A stretch of DNA of 64,000 nt from Drechslerella dactyloides. Taxonomy: Eukaryota > Ascomycota > Orbiliomycetes > Orbiliales > Orbiliaceae. Below, piece after piece: positions 1 through 12,164 of this stretch. Position 1 is the first letter of the stretch. Each line of letters begins with the position of its first letter. Both the position numbers and the translations under genes were made by a program. Under the pieces are notes generated by a model. That model was not told where the DNA came from. It searched no databases and saw nothing but the letters and a program-made list of their open reading frames with translations. Location of the stretch: assembly GCA_020064725.1 (NCBI GenBank), contig JAGTWJ010000019.1, forward strand, positions 3,224,001 through 3,288,000. The letters are read 5' to 3'.

Positions 1-15
1 CAGACACCACGCCGG

Positions 16-3000
16 TTACAGATGGCTCTCGACCCGGCCAATGTTCTCGTCCGAGACCGTCCAATCTGGCCAGATCGCACGCATCGCCTCCCATATGTTC
101 CTACGGTGAAAACGCCGCGTTAGTATGCCGTCCATTCCTTGCCAGTGACAAATCGGGTGCGAAATGCAGCCTTACCGAATGTAAACAATGTCCAGCTCCT
201 TTTTGACTTCGTCCGGCAGCTCCTGTCCATCCTTTCGGTTCTGTTCCGGCAGAAGCACCGTCTTGACGCCCGCTCTCATTGCTCCAATGGTCTTCTCACG
301 GATGCCACCCACTGCTGTAACCTTCCCTCTCAGCGACATCTCGCCCGTCATGGCCAGTTGCGGAGACACTCGCCGACCCGAGAACAGAGAGATCAAGCAT
401 ATTGTAATTGCGCAACCGGCCGAAGGGCCATCCTTGGGAACGCCGCCGCTTGGACAGTGCAGGTGCACACTCCTGTTCTTCATCACGTCCTCAGTGGGGT
501 CACTCGTGAGACCCAACAAGTATGCATGCGATTTGACCCAAGTCAGAGCGACCTCTGCGCTCTCTGTGAATATTGAAGCAAAGGATTAGTATCCTATCCA
601 GGCAACAAACTTTGAGTGTCATGATGGGATACGCACCTCTGAGAACTTTGCCCAGGTGGCCGGTCAGATGTAGTCTCCCAGTCCCTGGGTACTCCGAGCA
701 TTCAATGAACAATACGGACCCTCCCACGCCAGAGCTGTAGGCCACAAGCCCCGTCACTATGCCGGGGCGCAAGTCCCTCTCGGCGATTTCCTCTTCGTAT
801 TTTTCTATGCCGAGGATATTCTCAACATCTTGCACCGTGACGTGACGCCTATAGTTATCTAGTTTGCCTTCGTCTCTAGCTTCAGCAAACTCGACAGCCT
901 TCGCACGGCAGACACTTCCTATCTCCCGTTCCAGATTTCGTACACCCGCCTCTCGCGTATAAGACTGTATGATTTTTAGGAGCACATCATCGGATAACGC
1001 CAGCTGTTCCGTCTGCAGCCCGTTTGACTGGAGCTGCTTGGGGACAAGGTATCGTGCGGCAATGTGCTTCTTCTCCAACGTCGTGTAGCCACTGAGGTAT
1101 ATCGTCTCCATACGATCCAAAAGAGGCGCGGGAATAGTATCCAATGAATTCGCCGTCGCGATGAAGAGAACTTTAGAAAGGTCAATGGGTATGCTCATGT
1201 AATGGTCGGTGAAGGACCAGTTCTGTTCTGGGTCCAGGACCTCGAGCATTGCCGCACTTGGGTCGCCATGGAAGCTGCTACCTCCAACCTTGTCAATCTC
1301 GTCTATAAGAACAAAATCCCTTTGTCAGCTATGTGAATCAATATAAGGAGAGAGGGCGATCCCGCCTTACCTAGTAGGATGACGGGATTTGCAACGCCAA
1401 CTTTCTTCAGAGCGCTGACAATCACCCCAGGCATCGCCGCTACGTAAGTTCTTCTATGCCCACGTATTTCTGCTTCATCTCGAACACCACCAAGCGATAT
1501 GCGATGGAATTTTCTGCCCAAAGCCGTAGCAATGCTTTTTGCGAGTGAGGTTTTACCAACACCGGGAGGCCCCACGAGTAGCAATATTGGCGACTTGTCC
1601 TGGAATTTCCTGGGGGGAGGCGTGGCAGCATCCTTGCCCTCAGCCGTAGGTTTTGTGAGCGCCTGCGAATTTTCCTGCTCGAGCTGCTTCTTCAACCGCA
1701 ATACGGCAAGATACTCGAGTAGCCTCCGCTTGACCTTCTCCAGGCCGTAGTGGTCGTCATTTAATTGCTTACGGGCACGAGGCAGCATTGATGAATCGAG
1801 ATTGTCATTTGTAGTCTTGACCCAGGGCACCTCGAGAATATTCTCAATGTAATTCCGGCAGACTTGATACTCGGCCTGAGCTGGAGACATTCGCTTAAGG
1901 CGCTTCAATTCGCGCTGCGCGACCGTCGTAGCTACAAAAAGATATCATCATAAGTTATCCGTAGGGTCGTAGGATGAAGCGAGGGGATGAGCAACCTACC
2001 TTCAGGGCTGAGTTGGCTGTCCTGGAGTCGCTTCAAAAGATCACCATGCTCGTCCTCTTGGTCGTCGTCATTCTGCATCGGTTGGAACGGCCTGAAGCGC
2101 GGGGGTGGTCTCATGATGTTGCCGTCCGGCCGCTTGATGATTACTCTCTGGGACGCCTTGATCTGCTGGCGAATTGTCTGCATAACGTCATTTGTAAGCA
2201 CGGACTTTGGGCAAATACCTTGAGACTGAATACTTACATTCACATGCTTTGTCAGGATGCTGACTGCCCTCTCGAGTTTGACATTGATAGTGGGGGCCGT
2301 GAGCACGGATAGCTGATCGGTGTAGTTTGCGTCGACGGCGCTGACCATGAAGTGGGCGAGGCCGGCAGCTTCGGATGCGTCTTTGCTGGAGACGAACTGG
2401 TCTATCCGGCGGGCGAGTAAGGGAGGTAGTCCGGTCCCGGAGCGTAGCGTCAGGGCAGACATGCGCAGGAGGATGACGAGCTCTTTAGAAAGGGATTTGA
2501 GCTGGAGAAAAAGTTTCTGGCCATTTGCGTCGACGGCTAATTTCGAACGAGTGCGGTTAGCACCCGACACGGGTATAATTCTAGTATCAAAAAGAGTAAC
2601 TCACTATCGCCCATGGGGATGTATTCGATCTCGGCTTCGATGTATGGAGACTCCTGCACGATCTTGCCAATCTTGAATACCTCCAGACCTTCGACCAGGA
2701 TAGTCATACCACCGACAGGCCTTTCCTCAAGCCCGACGACTTTGGCAGACACGCCGTGGGTGAAGAAATCGGCCGGACCGACCTTCTTCGGATCCGGAGA
2801 GATGACAGCCTTGATGATCCTCTCGGTGATATCCTCGACGCCGAAGGATTCCCTCTCCTGGGGCGACTCGGGGGCCTCTCCTTCAACATGCTTTTGGTCG
2901 GCGCGGTCTCTGAGGAACTGGACCTGGGAGGGAGCCTTCAACGGCATGCAGCCGACGACGTTGTGGGCATTGGACAAGAACTCCTCGGCCGACTTCCCGA

Positions 3001-3139
3001 AGACTTTCCGGAGCAGGGCGACAACATCGGGACGGTCGGCGACGTGAATCCGCTTGGTGACGCCGGGTAGGAGGACATGGCCGGAGGGGAGCGGAATGAT
3101 AGGTAGGACGTTGGCCGGGACGGTTTCCGGGGCCGACAT
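16..3139 (-). CDS. LON2: Lon protease homolog 2, peroxisomal
   Basis: ATP-dependent serine protease of the peroxisomal matrix that degrades misfolded or oxidised proteins. Model: complement(join(16..100, 176..563, 637..1302, 1371..1931, 2000..2177, 2238..2536, 2605..3139)), 903 aa, frame closing exactly; introns are 60-75 nt with GT-AG ends. Domains in order: N-terminal substrate-binding LON domain (about 10-300), AAA+ ATPase with Walker A GPPGVGKT (458-465) and Walker B LLDEIDK (523-529), and the proteolytic domain with catalytic Ser794 in PKDGPSAG and Lys837 in GGIREK, the 43-residue spacing of the family. The 28-residue final exon ends in Ser-His-Leu, a type 1 peroxisomal targeting signal, and there is no mitochondrial leader; both separate it from mitochondrial Pim1. 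The intron at 2237..2178 is 60 nt and in frame, so reading through it would only add 20 residues. The start is the first ATG before the conserved N-terminal domain. Divergently placed from the PL8 gene. Confidence 0.95.
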
Positions 3140-3291
3140 GGTGGCCGTCGACGGTTGGCGACGGAAGCCGCCGAGGAGCCTGGACAGGAGATCTATGGTG
3201 ACACGCGAGGGCCAACGGGCCAGGCTCTGTGGAGTGTATGTATCGAGTTCCCTGATGACTCGAACCCGACGAGCAGTTCAGGATCGCATCT

Positions 3292-3322
<31 letters not shown>

Positions 3323-4300
3323 GCGAGGGTGAGGTTGAATTGGCTAGAGAGCGAGCGGACGGTCAGCCGGCGGGACGTTGGCAGTTTGGCTGCTCGTTTG
3401 CCGCGGTTCTTCGGTGGCGGCCGGCGATGGCGCGCAGGAATGTGACAGGCCGCGGAACGCTAACTGGGCCTGGGGATCTGACGACAGGCTGAGGGTTGGT
3501 TAGCCTGCTGACGGTCGACAGGGGCCCGGTTGCTTACGCGAGGGCAATTAGGATGGTGATCGTGATAGCGATAGCGAGGATGCTGGTGATGGTGATGTTA
3601 GTGATGCGGTCGCCGTAGCTTTGGATCTCTCGCTCTCGCGGCGCTGGCACGCGCACGTGGACGGCGTTCCTCGATTCGGGCAGCCGGGCGCTGCACGCCA
3701 GAGAATGCACGCCAGATCAAGAGAGAAGTCCCCGGCTGCCTACGACAGCTGCTCCGGACAAGCTTTCTGTAACGTCCCCGGAGAGATTCATTATAGATCT
3801 GTCAGCGGACGTGTTATAGCCTCCCGTTCCGCAACCTTGTTGCATTCGCGACCGCGGCCGTGTTTCCGTCGTTGGCGTCGACGTCGTCGAATCAACATCG
3901 ATCGAGATGCCTCCAACAGCCCGCCCGGCGGCATCTACAAACGGACGTCGGTATCGCAAAGCAGCAGCATCCCAGCCATCTTGGAATACCCCACCTCGAT
4001 ACATAGCACTGGAACACCTCCAAGCGGTGCAACATTCAGATCATGGACACAATCTGTTGGCGGACGCCGGCTAGCTTGCCGGCTGGCCAGATGGCTGGCT
4101 AGTGCCTGCGCCCCTGAACTAAGTGTCGCCAAATACAGTTCAACCTCGACCCCAGCTTCCGCCCGCACCGGACAGTATCCCGTCTATCCTACGTGCCCTT
4201 ATAGGCTTCACGGTCCCGCAACTTCGTCCGTCGCTCACGTTCAGCTGCACCACCGACAATCGAGCATGCGTATGCATTCGCCCTCGACCGACCGGACAGC
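3140..4300. promoter_or_regulatory. Divergent promoter region between LON2 and PL8 gene
   Basis: About 1.16 kb separates the two divergent start codons, so it should hold both promoters. It contains a perfect ACG trinucleotide tract (3292-3321) and GATGGTGAT-type imperfect repeats around 3550-3605. No clear TATA box was seen. A 228-codon frame runs 3621-4307 on the plus strand but has biased Arg/Ser/Pro composition and resembles no protein I know; I treat it as non-coding or an upstream ORF. Confidence 0.5.
3292..3321. repeat. (ACG)10 microsatellite
   Basis: Ten perfect ACG units in the LON2 upstream region, about 155 bp from the LON2 start codon. Likely length-polymorphic. Confidence 0.95.
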
Positions 4301-7214
4301 ATGGTGACTGCAACCGCGACTCCAACCGCCGCCTCGACGGCCCAGGCTTTCTCGCCCGCGCTCTTCAAGCGCCTGCGGCAGAGATGGAAGGCCACCGTCA
4401 TCGGAGCCGACACCAAAGTCAACAGTGACGATGTTTACTTCACCCTCTCGAAGCTGTGTGCCACCGCTGAGCACTACCTCTCCACCATGCGCACCTCCCG
4501 TCTGCACATCTGGGAAGACCTCTCGCCCATCCACCTGTCCGTCAACTTTCACAGGTCCTACGAGCGACTGCGCATAATCGGTGCGTCGATACCCGACCAG
4601 AGCCCACCTGCATTGCCCCGGCGGTTCTAAAGCTCTGCTGCCTTCCCTTTCTGTGATAATTGTCGTCGAAGGCCGTACGGTGTTAACGTGCGCACCGTCG
4701 CCCTTGCAGCTCAGTCGTATTCCATCCCAAGCAGCACCCATTACCACGACCTCAACATCCAGGAAACAATCATCCAAAGCCTTGACTTCGTCGCCTCCGA
4801 GATATACAACACCAGTGTCGTCCAGTCAAAGACCGAGAATTGGTGGAACTTCCGGTATACCCTCAATTCCCGCCCATCCTTGCATTTAAGCGCATGTTAA
4901 CGTGCGTATTTTCCTCCTTAGTATTGGAGCTCCGTTAGCCCTAGCCGATATAGTCGTCCTACTCTACGACGACCTGACACCGAGAAGACGTCATGACTTT
5001 GGAGCGACTATCATCAAGGTACCTGTCTTTTAGTTTTTCATAGTCGGCCGTATTGGCGCCCGTCTGCAGCCCGTCTAACTAGATTGCTAGAACATCGGCA
5101 GCATTGACGGTCGCTCTCTCAAAGGCGCCAACAGAGCCGACATATGCTTGGCTCTCATCGGTGCCGCAATTATCACCGGCGAAGAAGACGCTCTTTCTCG
5201 CGCCAGGTGGGGTCTCTCCGACAAGTCCTTCGAAGGCGAGAACTCCGTCTTCAAGCTCGTGGAAACCGGGGAAGGCCTATACGAGGGTGGAAGCTACATA
5301 TCCCATGAAATTTTCCCATACACCGGAGGATATGGCGTCGAGCACTACTTGTCGCTATCAAGAGCGGTCAATGTCTTGAGCGAAACACCATACAGTATTA
5401 ATACGACTGAATTGCATGTCACCCTCTCAGCCGTCGACACAACGTTCGTCCCAGTCATGTTCCGTGGCATGATGATGGCACACATACGGGGTAGAGACAT
5501 CTCGCGCAAGTCGGAGCCAGACTCGTACTACGGCAACCTCTTCCTCCAATCTCTCCTTTTCTTCGCCGACACCAAATCGGTACCTAGGAAATATCGGACA
5601 CAATTCAAATCCCTAGCGAGGGGTATCTACGAGGCTGCTCCCCTTCCCGAGCTCTTCGGAATCAACATAACACAGGCCTTTGGTATCCAAAAAGTTATTG
5701 AAGAACAGATTCCCGTTGCTCGACCCCCTATCGGCTGCTTCGTGACCCCAATGTCGGACCGTCTCATGCACCATACACAAAACTGGACAGCTTCTCTTGC
5801 CATGTCTTCTTCGAGGATCGGTAGATACGAAGCACTCAACAATGAAAACCTCAAGCCGTGGTATCAAGGAGACGGGTTTCTATACGTTTATACCAGCAGA
5901 GATCCTCTCCACTTTGCGAACGACTACTGGCCGACTATGGACCCCTACCATTCCCCGGGTGTCACAAATGGCCAGAACGGACAAGCTCCGCCTAGCTACA
6001 AATTCAAAGCGTACAACGACTGGGCTGGTGGATTGGACTGGAGAGGCACAATCGGACTCGCTGGACTGGATGCTCTTTCTAACGACAAAGGCTCAGCGGC
6101 CAAGAAATCATGGTTCTTTCTACTCAATAGCATCATCGCATTGGGTGCTGGCTGCGCCGGATTCAGCGGTAGTGAGGTCCACACAACCATCGAATCCAGA
6201 AACCTTCCCTTGAGCGGCTCCAACCTGACAATCAACGGCGAACTCCAGATCAAGACACCGGGATGGATCAAACCGTGGCAGGAAACCCGTACAGACGCAG
6301 ACTGGGCGTACCTCGATAGCTTCGGTGGCTATGTGTTCCTGGACAAGGAAGCTGTCACTTTCAAGCACGAAAAGCGGAAAGGCCGGTGGACCGACATCAA
6401 CAAATACCCAGACTACAGCAGCTTCAAAGACCCCATCACAAGAGAGTACATTACCATCTATAAGAACCACGGCGTCGACCCCAAAGATGGCCATTACGCG
6501 TACGCCTTGCTTCCTGAAGCAAGTATGGAGTCAACTATGGACTTTGCATCTTCTCCACCCATAAACATCACGCACAACACGCCGGAACTACAAGCTATCC
6601 AGTTCAACAACACTGTGATGGCGAACTTTTGGAGCGGAGGAACAATCGGTCCTGTGACCGCTGTGACGCCGTGTTCTATCACATGGGGCTTCTCCGGAGT
6701 CCTGGACAAATACCTCACCGTTTCCATCTCCGACCCTACCCAGCTGGCGACCAGGCTGGTCATCTTTATCAACGACCCCGACATCGGCGGGGTAGTGGAA
6801 CAGGACTCGTCGATCCAGCTACGCTGGGGGCGCGCCGGCGAGACGGGTTCGGTCATTATCACGGTCAACGCTGAGGAATCACATGGAAGAACACACAGAG
6901 TGAGCTTTGAGCGGATCAGCTGGCGTGGAACTCTCCGACGTCTTCCCTGGCGGCCCCCAGCAAAGCCAACAAAGTCAACCACGAGTTCAGGCACCCCATC
7001 CAGCACAGGAAAGGCGAAGCAACGGCGGCCGCGACCCACGGCGAAATCCAAAGCAACAAAGCCGCCGCCAGCGAAAGGCGGTAGCTCTGTCACGTCTGCC
7101 CACCACGGTGTCAAGTCGAGCCCCGCGACGGCCAAGGCTAGCTCAACGTTTCCGGCGGCACCTACAAGCCCTGCAAGAGCGAATAATTTGCATCATGAGA
7201 AGCAGTCTCGTTAG
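4301..7214 (+). CDS. Polysaccharide lyase family 8 protein (chondroitin AC/hyaluronate/xanthan lyase type)
   Basis: Predicted to cleave uronic-acid-containing polysaccharides by beta-elimination. Model: join(4301..4580, 4710..4854, 4922..5018, 5091..7214), 881 aa, with GT-AG introns of 129, 67 and 72 nt. The N-terminal alpha/alpha toroid carries the NWW motif across the second intron and the family's catalytic set: Asn188 in GANRAD, His246 in ISHEIFPY and Tyr255 in GGYG, nine residues after the His as in characterised PL8 enzymes. The central and C-terminal beta domains follow (for example HGVDP...YAYALLPE around 655). Two oddities: no signal peptide is visible at the N-terminus although most PL8 enzymes are secreted, and residues about 796-881 form a Lys/Arg/Pro/Ser/Thr-rich tail unlike the family. 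The exact substrate cannot be told. An additional upstream exon encoding a leader cannot be excluded. Confidence 0.88.
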
Positions 7215-9768
7215 GAGCGGTCATCGGCCAGTGTCTTGCGTTATATTTTGGTATATTCTTGATAAAATATCAAGTAGGGAGTTTAGGCGTTTAAATCGCT
7301 AGCTTTTATTTTGAATTTCTAGTTGACCTTTGAAGGCCGGGGCTACGTTGTATTTTACATAATTATATCTTTCAGCGAGTCAACAATTGTCATCTCTTTT
7401 GTCTTTGCTTTCTGCGTTCTGCTTTCCGCGTTCAATATCAATTTATCGCGCTTTACTCTAGCATCTGAACTTTTTCGCTGTTGTTTTCAGCACACACGTC
7501 CTTGGCAGCCTCGCTGCAGAACGAAAGATACCCTGTACAAAACTTCTAAAGCAACCTCACCAACAAATTTTAGTAAGACTAAAATAGATCAGTGCCCTAC
7601 TCTTGGCTCCCTCTATCAATATCTACTAGCGAGGAGAAAAAAAAGGTATAATAAAGCTTAATTATATCTCGAACATACAAGTCTAGCCTAACCAGCCCTT
7701 GCAACGTATCTCGAGTAGAATCCTACGGCTGGTTCCGCAACCGATAGGGTAACATTCATGATAACACGGCTAGATACAACCTGTATGATCAAGTGACCGC
7801 CGCATGCAAAGCTAGAGGATTCAAAGAAGTCTACGAGGAGGCCGATCACACGGACGGCCGGGGAAATGAATCAGCGACCCGACGGTGTTTCAGCGGCCGT
7901 TACGGCTTCCAACTCGGCTTACAGTCCGCAAGCCGAGGGCTGGCTGCATGCATTTCAAATAATTTTCAGGTTGAGAGCATGCATGCGTCTACATGGCATG
8001 TAGTCGTATTGAGTCCTTACAAGCCTAACGAGTCTCATATGCACATGTATGCATGTACGAGTATACTAGATACATAGGCAAGTATTTTCTCTTCGGCCAA
8101 GGGATCACGGGCACGGTGGTGGCAAGAACTAAGCAATCAATACTAGACATGCTCGGGCTGGCCGGGGAGGTCTCGCTTTCGCCGGTGTGGCCCAAGGGAC
8201 TGACAATCCGGTTCACGAAACAAGGTATACGTAGCTAGCCGGCACCGTGGATTGTAAATGCATCATAGCTCCTTCAAGTACCGGTATTTCAGGGAAATGG
8301 AAAACCAGCACAATAGCCAAGGATCCTAGGACTCGCCTGTAGACATATTTGTGTCAGACCCTTATCCCCATTGTCAAGATTCGTATTACGAGCTAAGTTA
8401 ACATGGGAAAAGAAAAGAAAAAGGAAAGATATGAAACCGGATCCCATGATCAGGCGCAATATGCAAAGCTAGAAAGACGCAGCAGAGTCTACAGGGTATA
8501 TAGTCTAGATGCGAGAGTATATACAAATATTGTCGCTAAACAATTAGTATTATTCTATCTGCAGCCAAATACTTGAGTTAATGGGTAGGAAGTCGGTAGG
8601 TGCATGAAAGCGACACCGGCCAGGAAACCTTATCTAATAATTAATAATGAAATTGGAAGAGATGGCGAGCCGGCTGATGCGGAGGCGATATATGTGCGTG
8701 TATGGTACTTGTATACTCCGGGTCTGTACATTGCTATCAGACTTTTGTCTGTTTGTACCGCATGCAATGCAATGCCTGGGTAGAGGTTGTCTCTTGGTTA
8801 AATTGCGCGGGCGCGGGGTAGGAGCCGAGGGCCAGCGAATCAGGTTCCCGACGAGACGAAGGCCATTTAACTAACGGGATGTTTCATTTCCCTAAAAGAA
8901 CAAAAAGAAAGTAGACAAAGGGTGAAGGGTGTCAGAAAAAAAGGTCGTCGTGGGCTGTGTGGGTGGGGGTGATATTCTGGGGGAAGCTGCATGGACGGGT
9001 AGCAGCTGGTATGTAGGGGACGCACACAAAGTCGAAAAAAGCTGGGTTTTGCCATCTCAACGTCGATACATACCCGCTACGGGCTTGGAAGACGAAGCCC
9101 ACCAGCGCGGATTACAAGATGCATGGAGCATACCAGACAGCCCTGCACATGTATGCAGGTAAACCTGGACGGTGGCCAACTAGTATCTGGAGGAGGAGGG
9201 CAAAGTCCTCGACTTAATGTTCCGACACCCGGCGCAGATACGCAGCCTCAGGTTCAGATACATACATGTCGGACGCCCCTCTGTGACTGGCGATCGTGAG
9301 GTCTGCAGTAGATAGTATTATAGTTGAGTAATGCTATGAGCGGCACGAGCATCGTGGCCCCCTCCTTGCACAGCAGCCGGGAAGCTTGGGATTGGACACG
9401 TAGGCGGACGGTACAGGATCGAAACCCACCCCATCGCGCCTCGCCGCCTTCCTATGCTGCATTATCTTCAAACCTTCACGGTGCATCTGCCGCTAACGGC
9501 TTGGCTATATTGTAATCAAGGTTGTCCTTTCGTCGTCCGTTATCTGGCGCCCTAAAGTCTGGGTTGTAAAAGTATCGTCGAGGACCAGGGTGGGTTACAG
9601 CTGGATATTATAAGTCGGGGGGAACACGGAAGAGTAGCAGCTAGCAGCTAGCAGCAGCAGCATGTGAGAAGTGGGTAGCTTGCTCGCCGCCAGAAAGTTA
9701 ATTGCGAGAATGCACCTAGCTTGGTGTGCTTGATGCAATGTATTGCACGAAAAGGATGGATCAAACGG

Positions 9769-9795
9769 CGCTGGCCGCTCTGTGAGCGGCCAGCG
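9769..9795. repeat. Perfect 12-bp inverted repeat with 3-nt loop
   Basis: CGCTGGCCGCTC is followed by TGT and its exact reverse complement. It lies in gene-free sequence, so it does not belong to a tRNA or a known terminator. It would form a very stable hairpin in RNA or extrude as a cruciform. Confidence 0.9.
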
Positions 9796-11010
9796 GGAAT
9801 GGGGGTGTGTAAGAATCAATCATGTGTATAGTGCATTTTCGTGTATGTATAACGATTGGCAAGCATGTAGGGTGCTTGGGAACGTTGAAGAGCACGCCAC
9901 TGGTGAACCAAGCATGCTATAGCTCTTCCTGCACGGGATATCGTCTCGCAGGGCTGCTGAGGGCCGGCAGAACGGAAAAAGGAAGCTCTCAACCGTTTCT
10001 CGAGATGGTATGGCGAGGATAAAAAACGGCTGTAGTTACGGCATAGTCGCTGTCCGGCCCAGCTGGGACGCCTGACCATCTGGTTGGTGGCTTTCCAAAG
10101 AGACGGTTGGGAAGGACCGGCATGATCAGAAGACCGTCCCACTGCCAACAGACGAACTAGCTGGTCTTACTATGTCTCGGGAGGCTCGAGCTGGCGGATT
10201 GTGCCTTTCTCGCTTTCGAGAACCCTAACATAAGAAGAGAGACATCCAGGATATATTATCGTCCTAACTTTTGGGGGGTCATCCAGGATAACCAGCCGAC
10301 GTGTACACCGATTGACTGAGTGAGGAAGGCAGATGCAAAGTTCGTTGATTTGAACTGACGCCCTCGATCGAATTTGATTGATGGATCGGATCGTGAGTGT
10401 GTGTTCTTTTTTTGTATTTTTTCTTTTCCTGCGTCCAGTGGCTTTAAGACATGCTCCGTAGGTGGGAGGTGGGCTTCAGCAAACCGGAGTGCTCTATTGG
10501 ACGGTGTGAGTCGTCCTCGCAGCACCGAGTCCGGCTTGCGCTGATGCAGCTCGGAGAGGGCGCCGAAGGAGGAGCTGGAGCTGGAGGAGCTGGAGAACGC
10601 TGAGGAGGAGCCGGAGCACGATCGAGGAGGAAGCGGACTTCCTGCACAAAGGTTCTCTCGTGCGTGGGTCGGAATATCGCTCAGTTTGTCTCGAGGACGA
10701 CGATGTGCAGCAGACTACTCGGAGTGTGCTAAGAGGACCATGAAACCTGCTAGGATCCGAGAGGCAGAAGCTAGAGGGCGCGACGGAGATACGAGTAAAG
10801 AGGTGATATATGCGAACGCCCATTAGGGAAGCAGGGTATGCACCCTGCGAGGTGGAGGAGGGCCCATGGGCGACGGATGCAGGTATCCTGTCTGTGAAGT
10901 GTCATCGAGTGGTACAGGACGGACGGCTGGCGACGGAGAAGTGAGGAGGCAGGAAAGAGAAGGAGGAAGATGGAGGAAGGAGCGAGAATGGTCCCGGCCG
11001 AGCACACGAT

Positions 11011-11037
11011 GGATTGGATTGGATTGGAATGGATTGG
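11011..11037. repeat. GGATT pentamer tandem repeat
   Basis: Five GGATT-type units with one variant (GGAAT), non-coding. Confidence 0.85.
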
Positions 11038-11220
11038 ACCGGAGGGATGATGCATCGCGAGAGGCCTGGCGTGGACGCCGGCCAGCGAGTAGAAACACGC
11101 GGAGTGTCGTCATGCATTTGCGTTGTGCGTGGTGCAACGGCTGGCGCCAACAGCAGCATCCCCGCCGCCCTCACAAGGAAAAGCACCACATCCCTCCCTC
11201 CCTCACATCCCTCACACCCT

Positions 11221-11247
11221 CACAAGCGTCACAAGCGTCACAAGCGT
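11221..11247. repeat. Three tandem copies of CACAAGCGT
   Basis: Three exact 9-nt units following a CCTCACA-rich stretch (11190-11220). Non-coding. Confidence 0.9.
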
Positions 11248-12164
11248 CCTCACAAACCGGCTTGGAGAAACGGCCACCTTGGCCGGCATGACGACGGAAA
11301 GCGCAGGACCCCAGCCAATTCACCCGGCGATTCACCGGCAGATGGGAGCAATCTGTTATGTCCAGTGCAGCAAGCACGCCGGACGTTGCAGCTGGTGGCT
11401 TTCTCAGGACGTGCTTAATTGCGAGCAGCTGGGCAGCCCGGCTGGCACTGCCTCCTCGCTCCTGCGCGCACAGCCAGCATTTCTTCGGACGATGACAGCA
11501 TCGGGTACGGCCTTTTCTCCAGGCTTCACTGCGCTTTGCGCGGCAAAGCGTGGTACAGGTACCAGTCCTGGCCTGGCCTGGCCGGGCTGCTCTCGGACTT
11601 GACCTGCTCCTTTCATGCAGGTACTCGCTCGAGCGCCGCACCAGTCGGAACGCCATCTGGGCAGTTGTGAAGTCGTAAACTCCGTTCGGAAATATCTCGC
11701 TCTCTGACGCCCGAGCTAACTCGCCCGCCCGGTCCCAAATTCGGCTTTTCTCAAGCCCTCAGCAAGCCATCGTGCACTTTCACCCCAGCAGCGTAATATG
11801 CAGCATCGTAAGCAATAGTAATCTCGTACAGTAATAGGAATCGGACGGCACAGCGTCGTGTCGCCGTCTCGCATCGTACGATGTCGTCTGGTGGGCCGTC
11901 GTCAAGTTTGTTGCGTGTTGCGTGTTGGCCGCTGGACAGCCGCCAAAAAAAACGACAACGCCAACAAACGGCGCAGCGGCCACTGTCAAGCGCGCCTGCA
12001 CGTTTCACCGCCATCACCACCCACCGCCATCGTCACCCCGCCGTCGCCATCGCCAACGCCATCGCCGCCGTCCAACCGGTTGCATCGTCTACGCTCTTAC
12101 TACCGGGCTAGACTGCCCCCTTATCGAGCACCCAGCAACAGCCATAATACACCCCCACGTCGCC

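Larger units (their letters stand above)
7215..12164. other. Intergenic region, about 5 kb, no convincing gene
   Basis: No frame here has recognisable protein similarity or believable exon structure. The first 600 bp (7215-7800) are AT-rich and might include a decayed mobile-element relic, but no terminal repeats or transposase motif are visible. The rest holds short repeats (9636-9663 CAGCTAG/CAG units; 10558-10605 GAG-rich; 11011-11037; 11221-11247), a strong hairpin at 9769-9795, and GC-rich sequence from 10500 to 12160 leading into the Nkp2 promoter. Open frames in the GC-rich part occur on both strands at once, as expected for non-coding GC-rich DNA. Confidence 0.6.

Noticed and set aside
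7215..7800. AT-rich stretch suspected as a RIP-mutated transposon
   Set aside because: No terminal repeats, no transposase or reverse-transcriptase motif, and the base bias is mild; left as plain intergenic DNA.
11922..12164. N-terminal extension of Nkp2 from an upstream ATG
   Set aside because: The added 81 residues are His/Pro/Arg-rich, non-conserved in style, and lie in what looks like promoter sequence.
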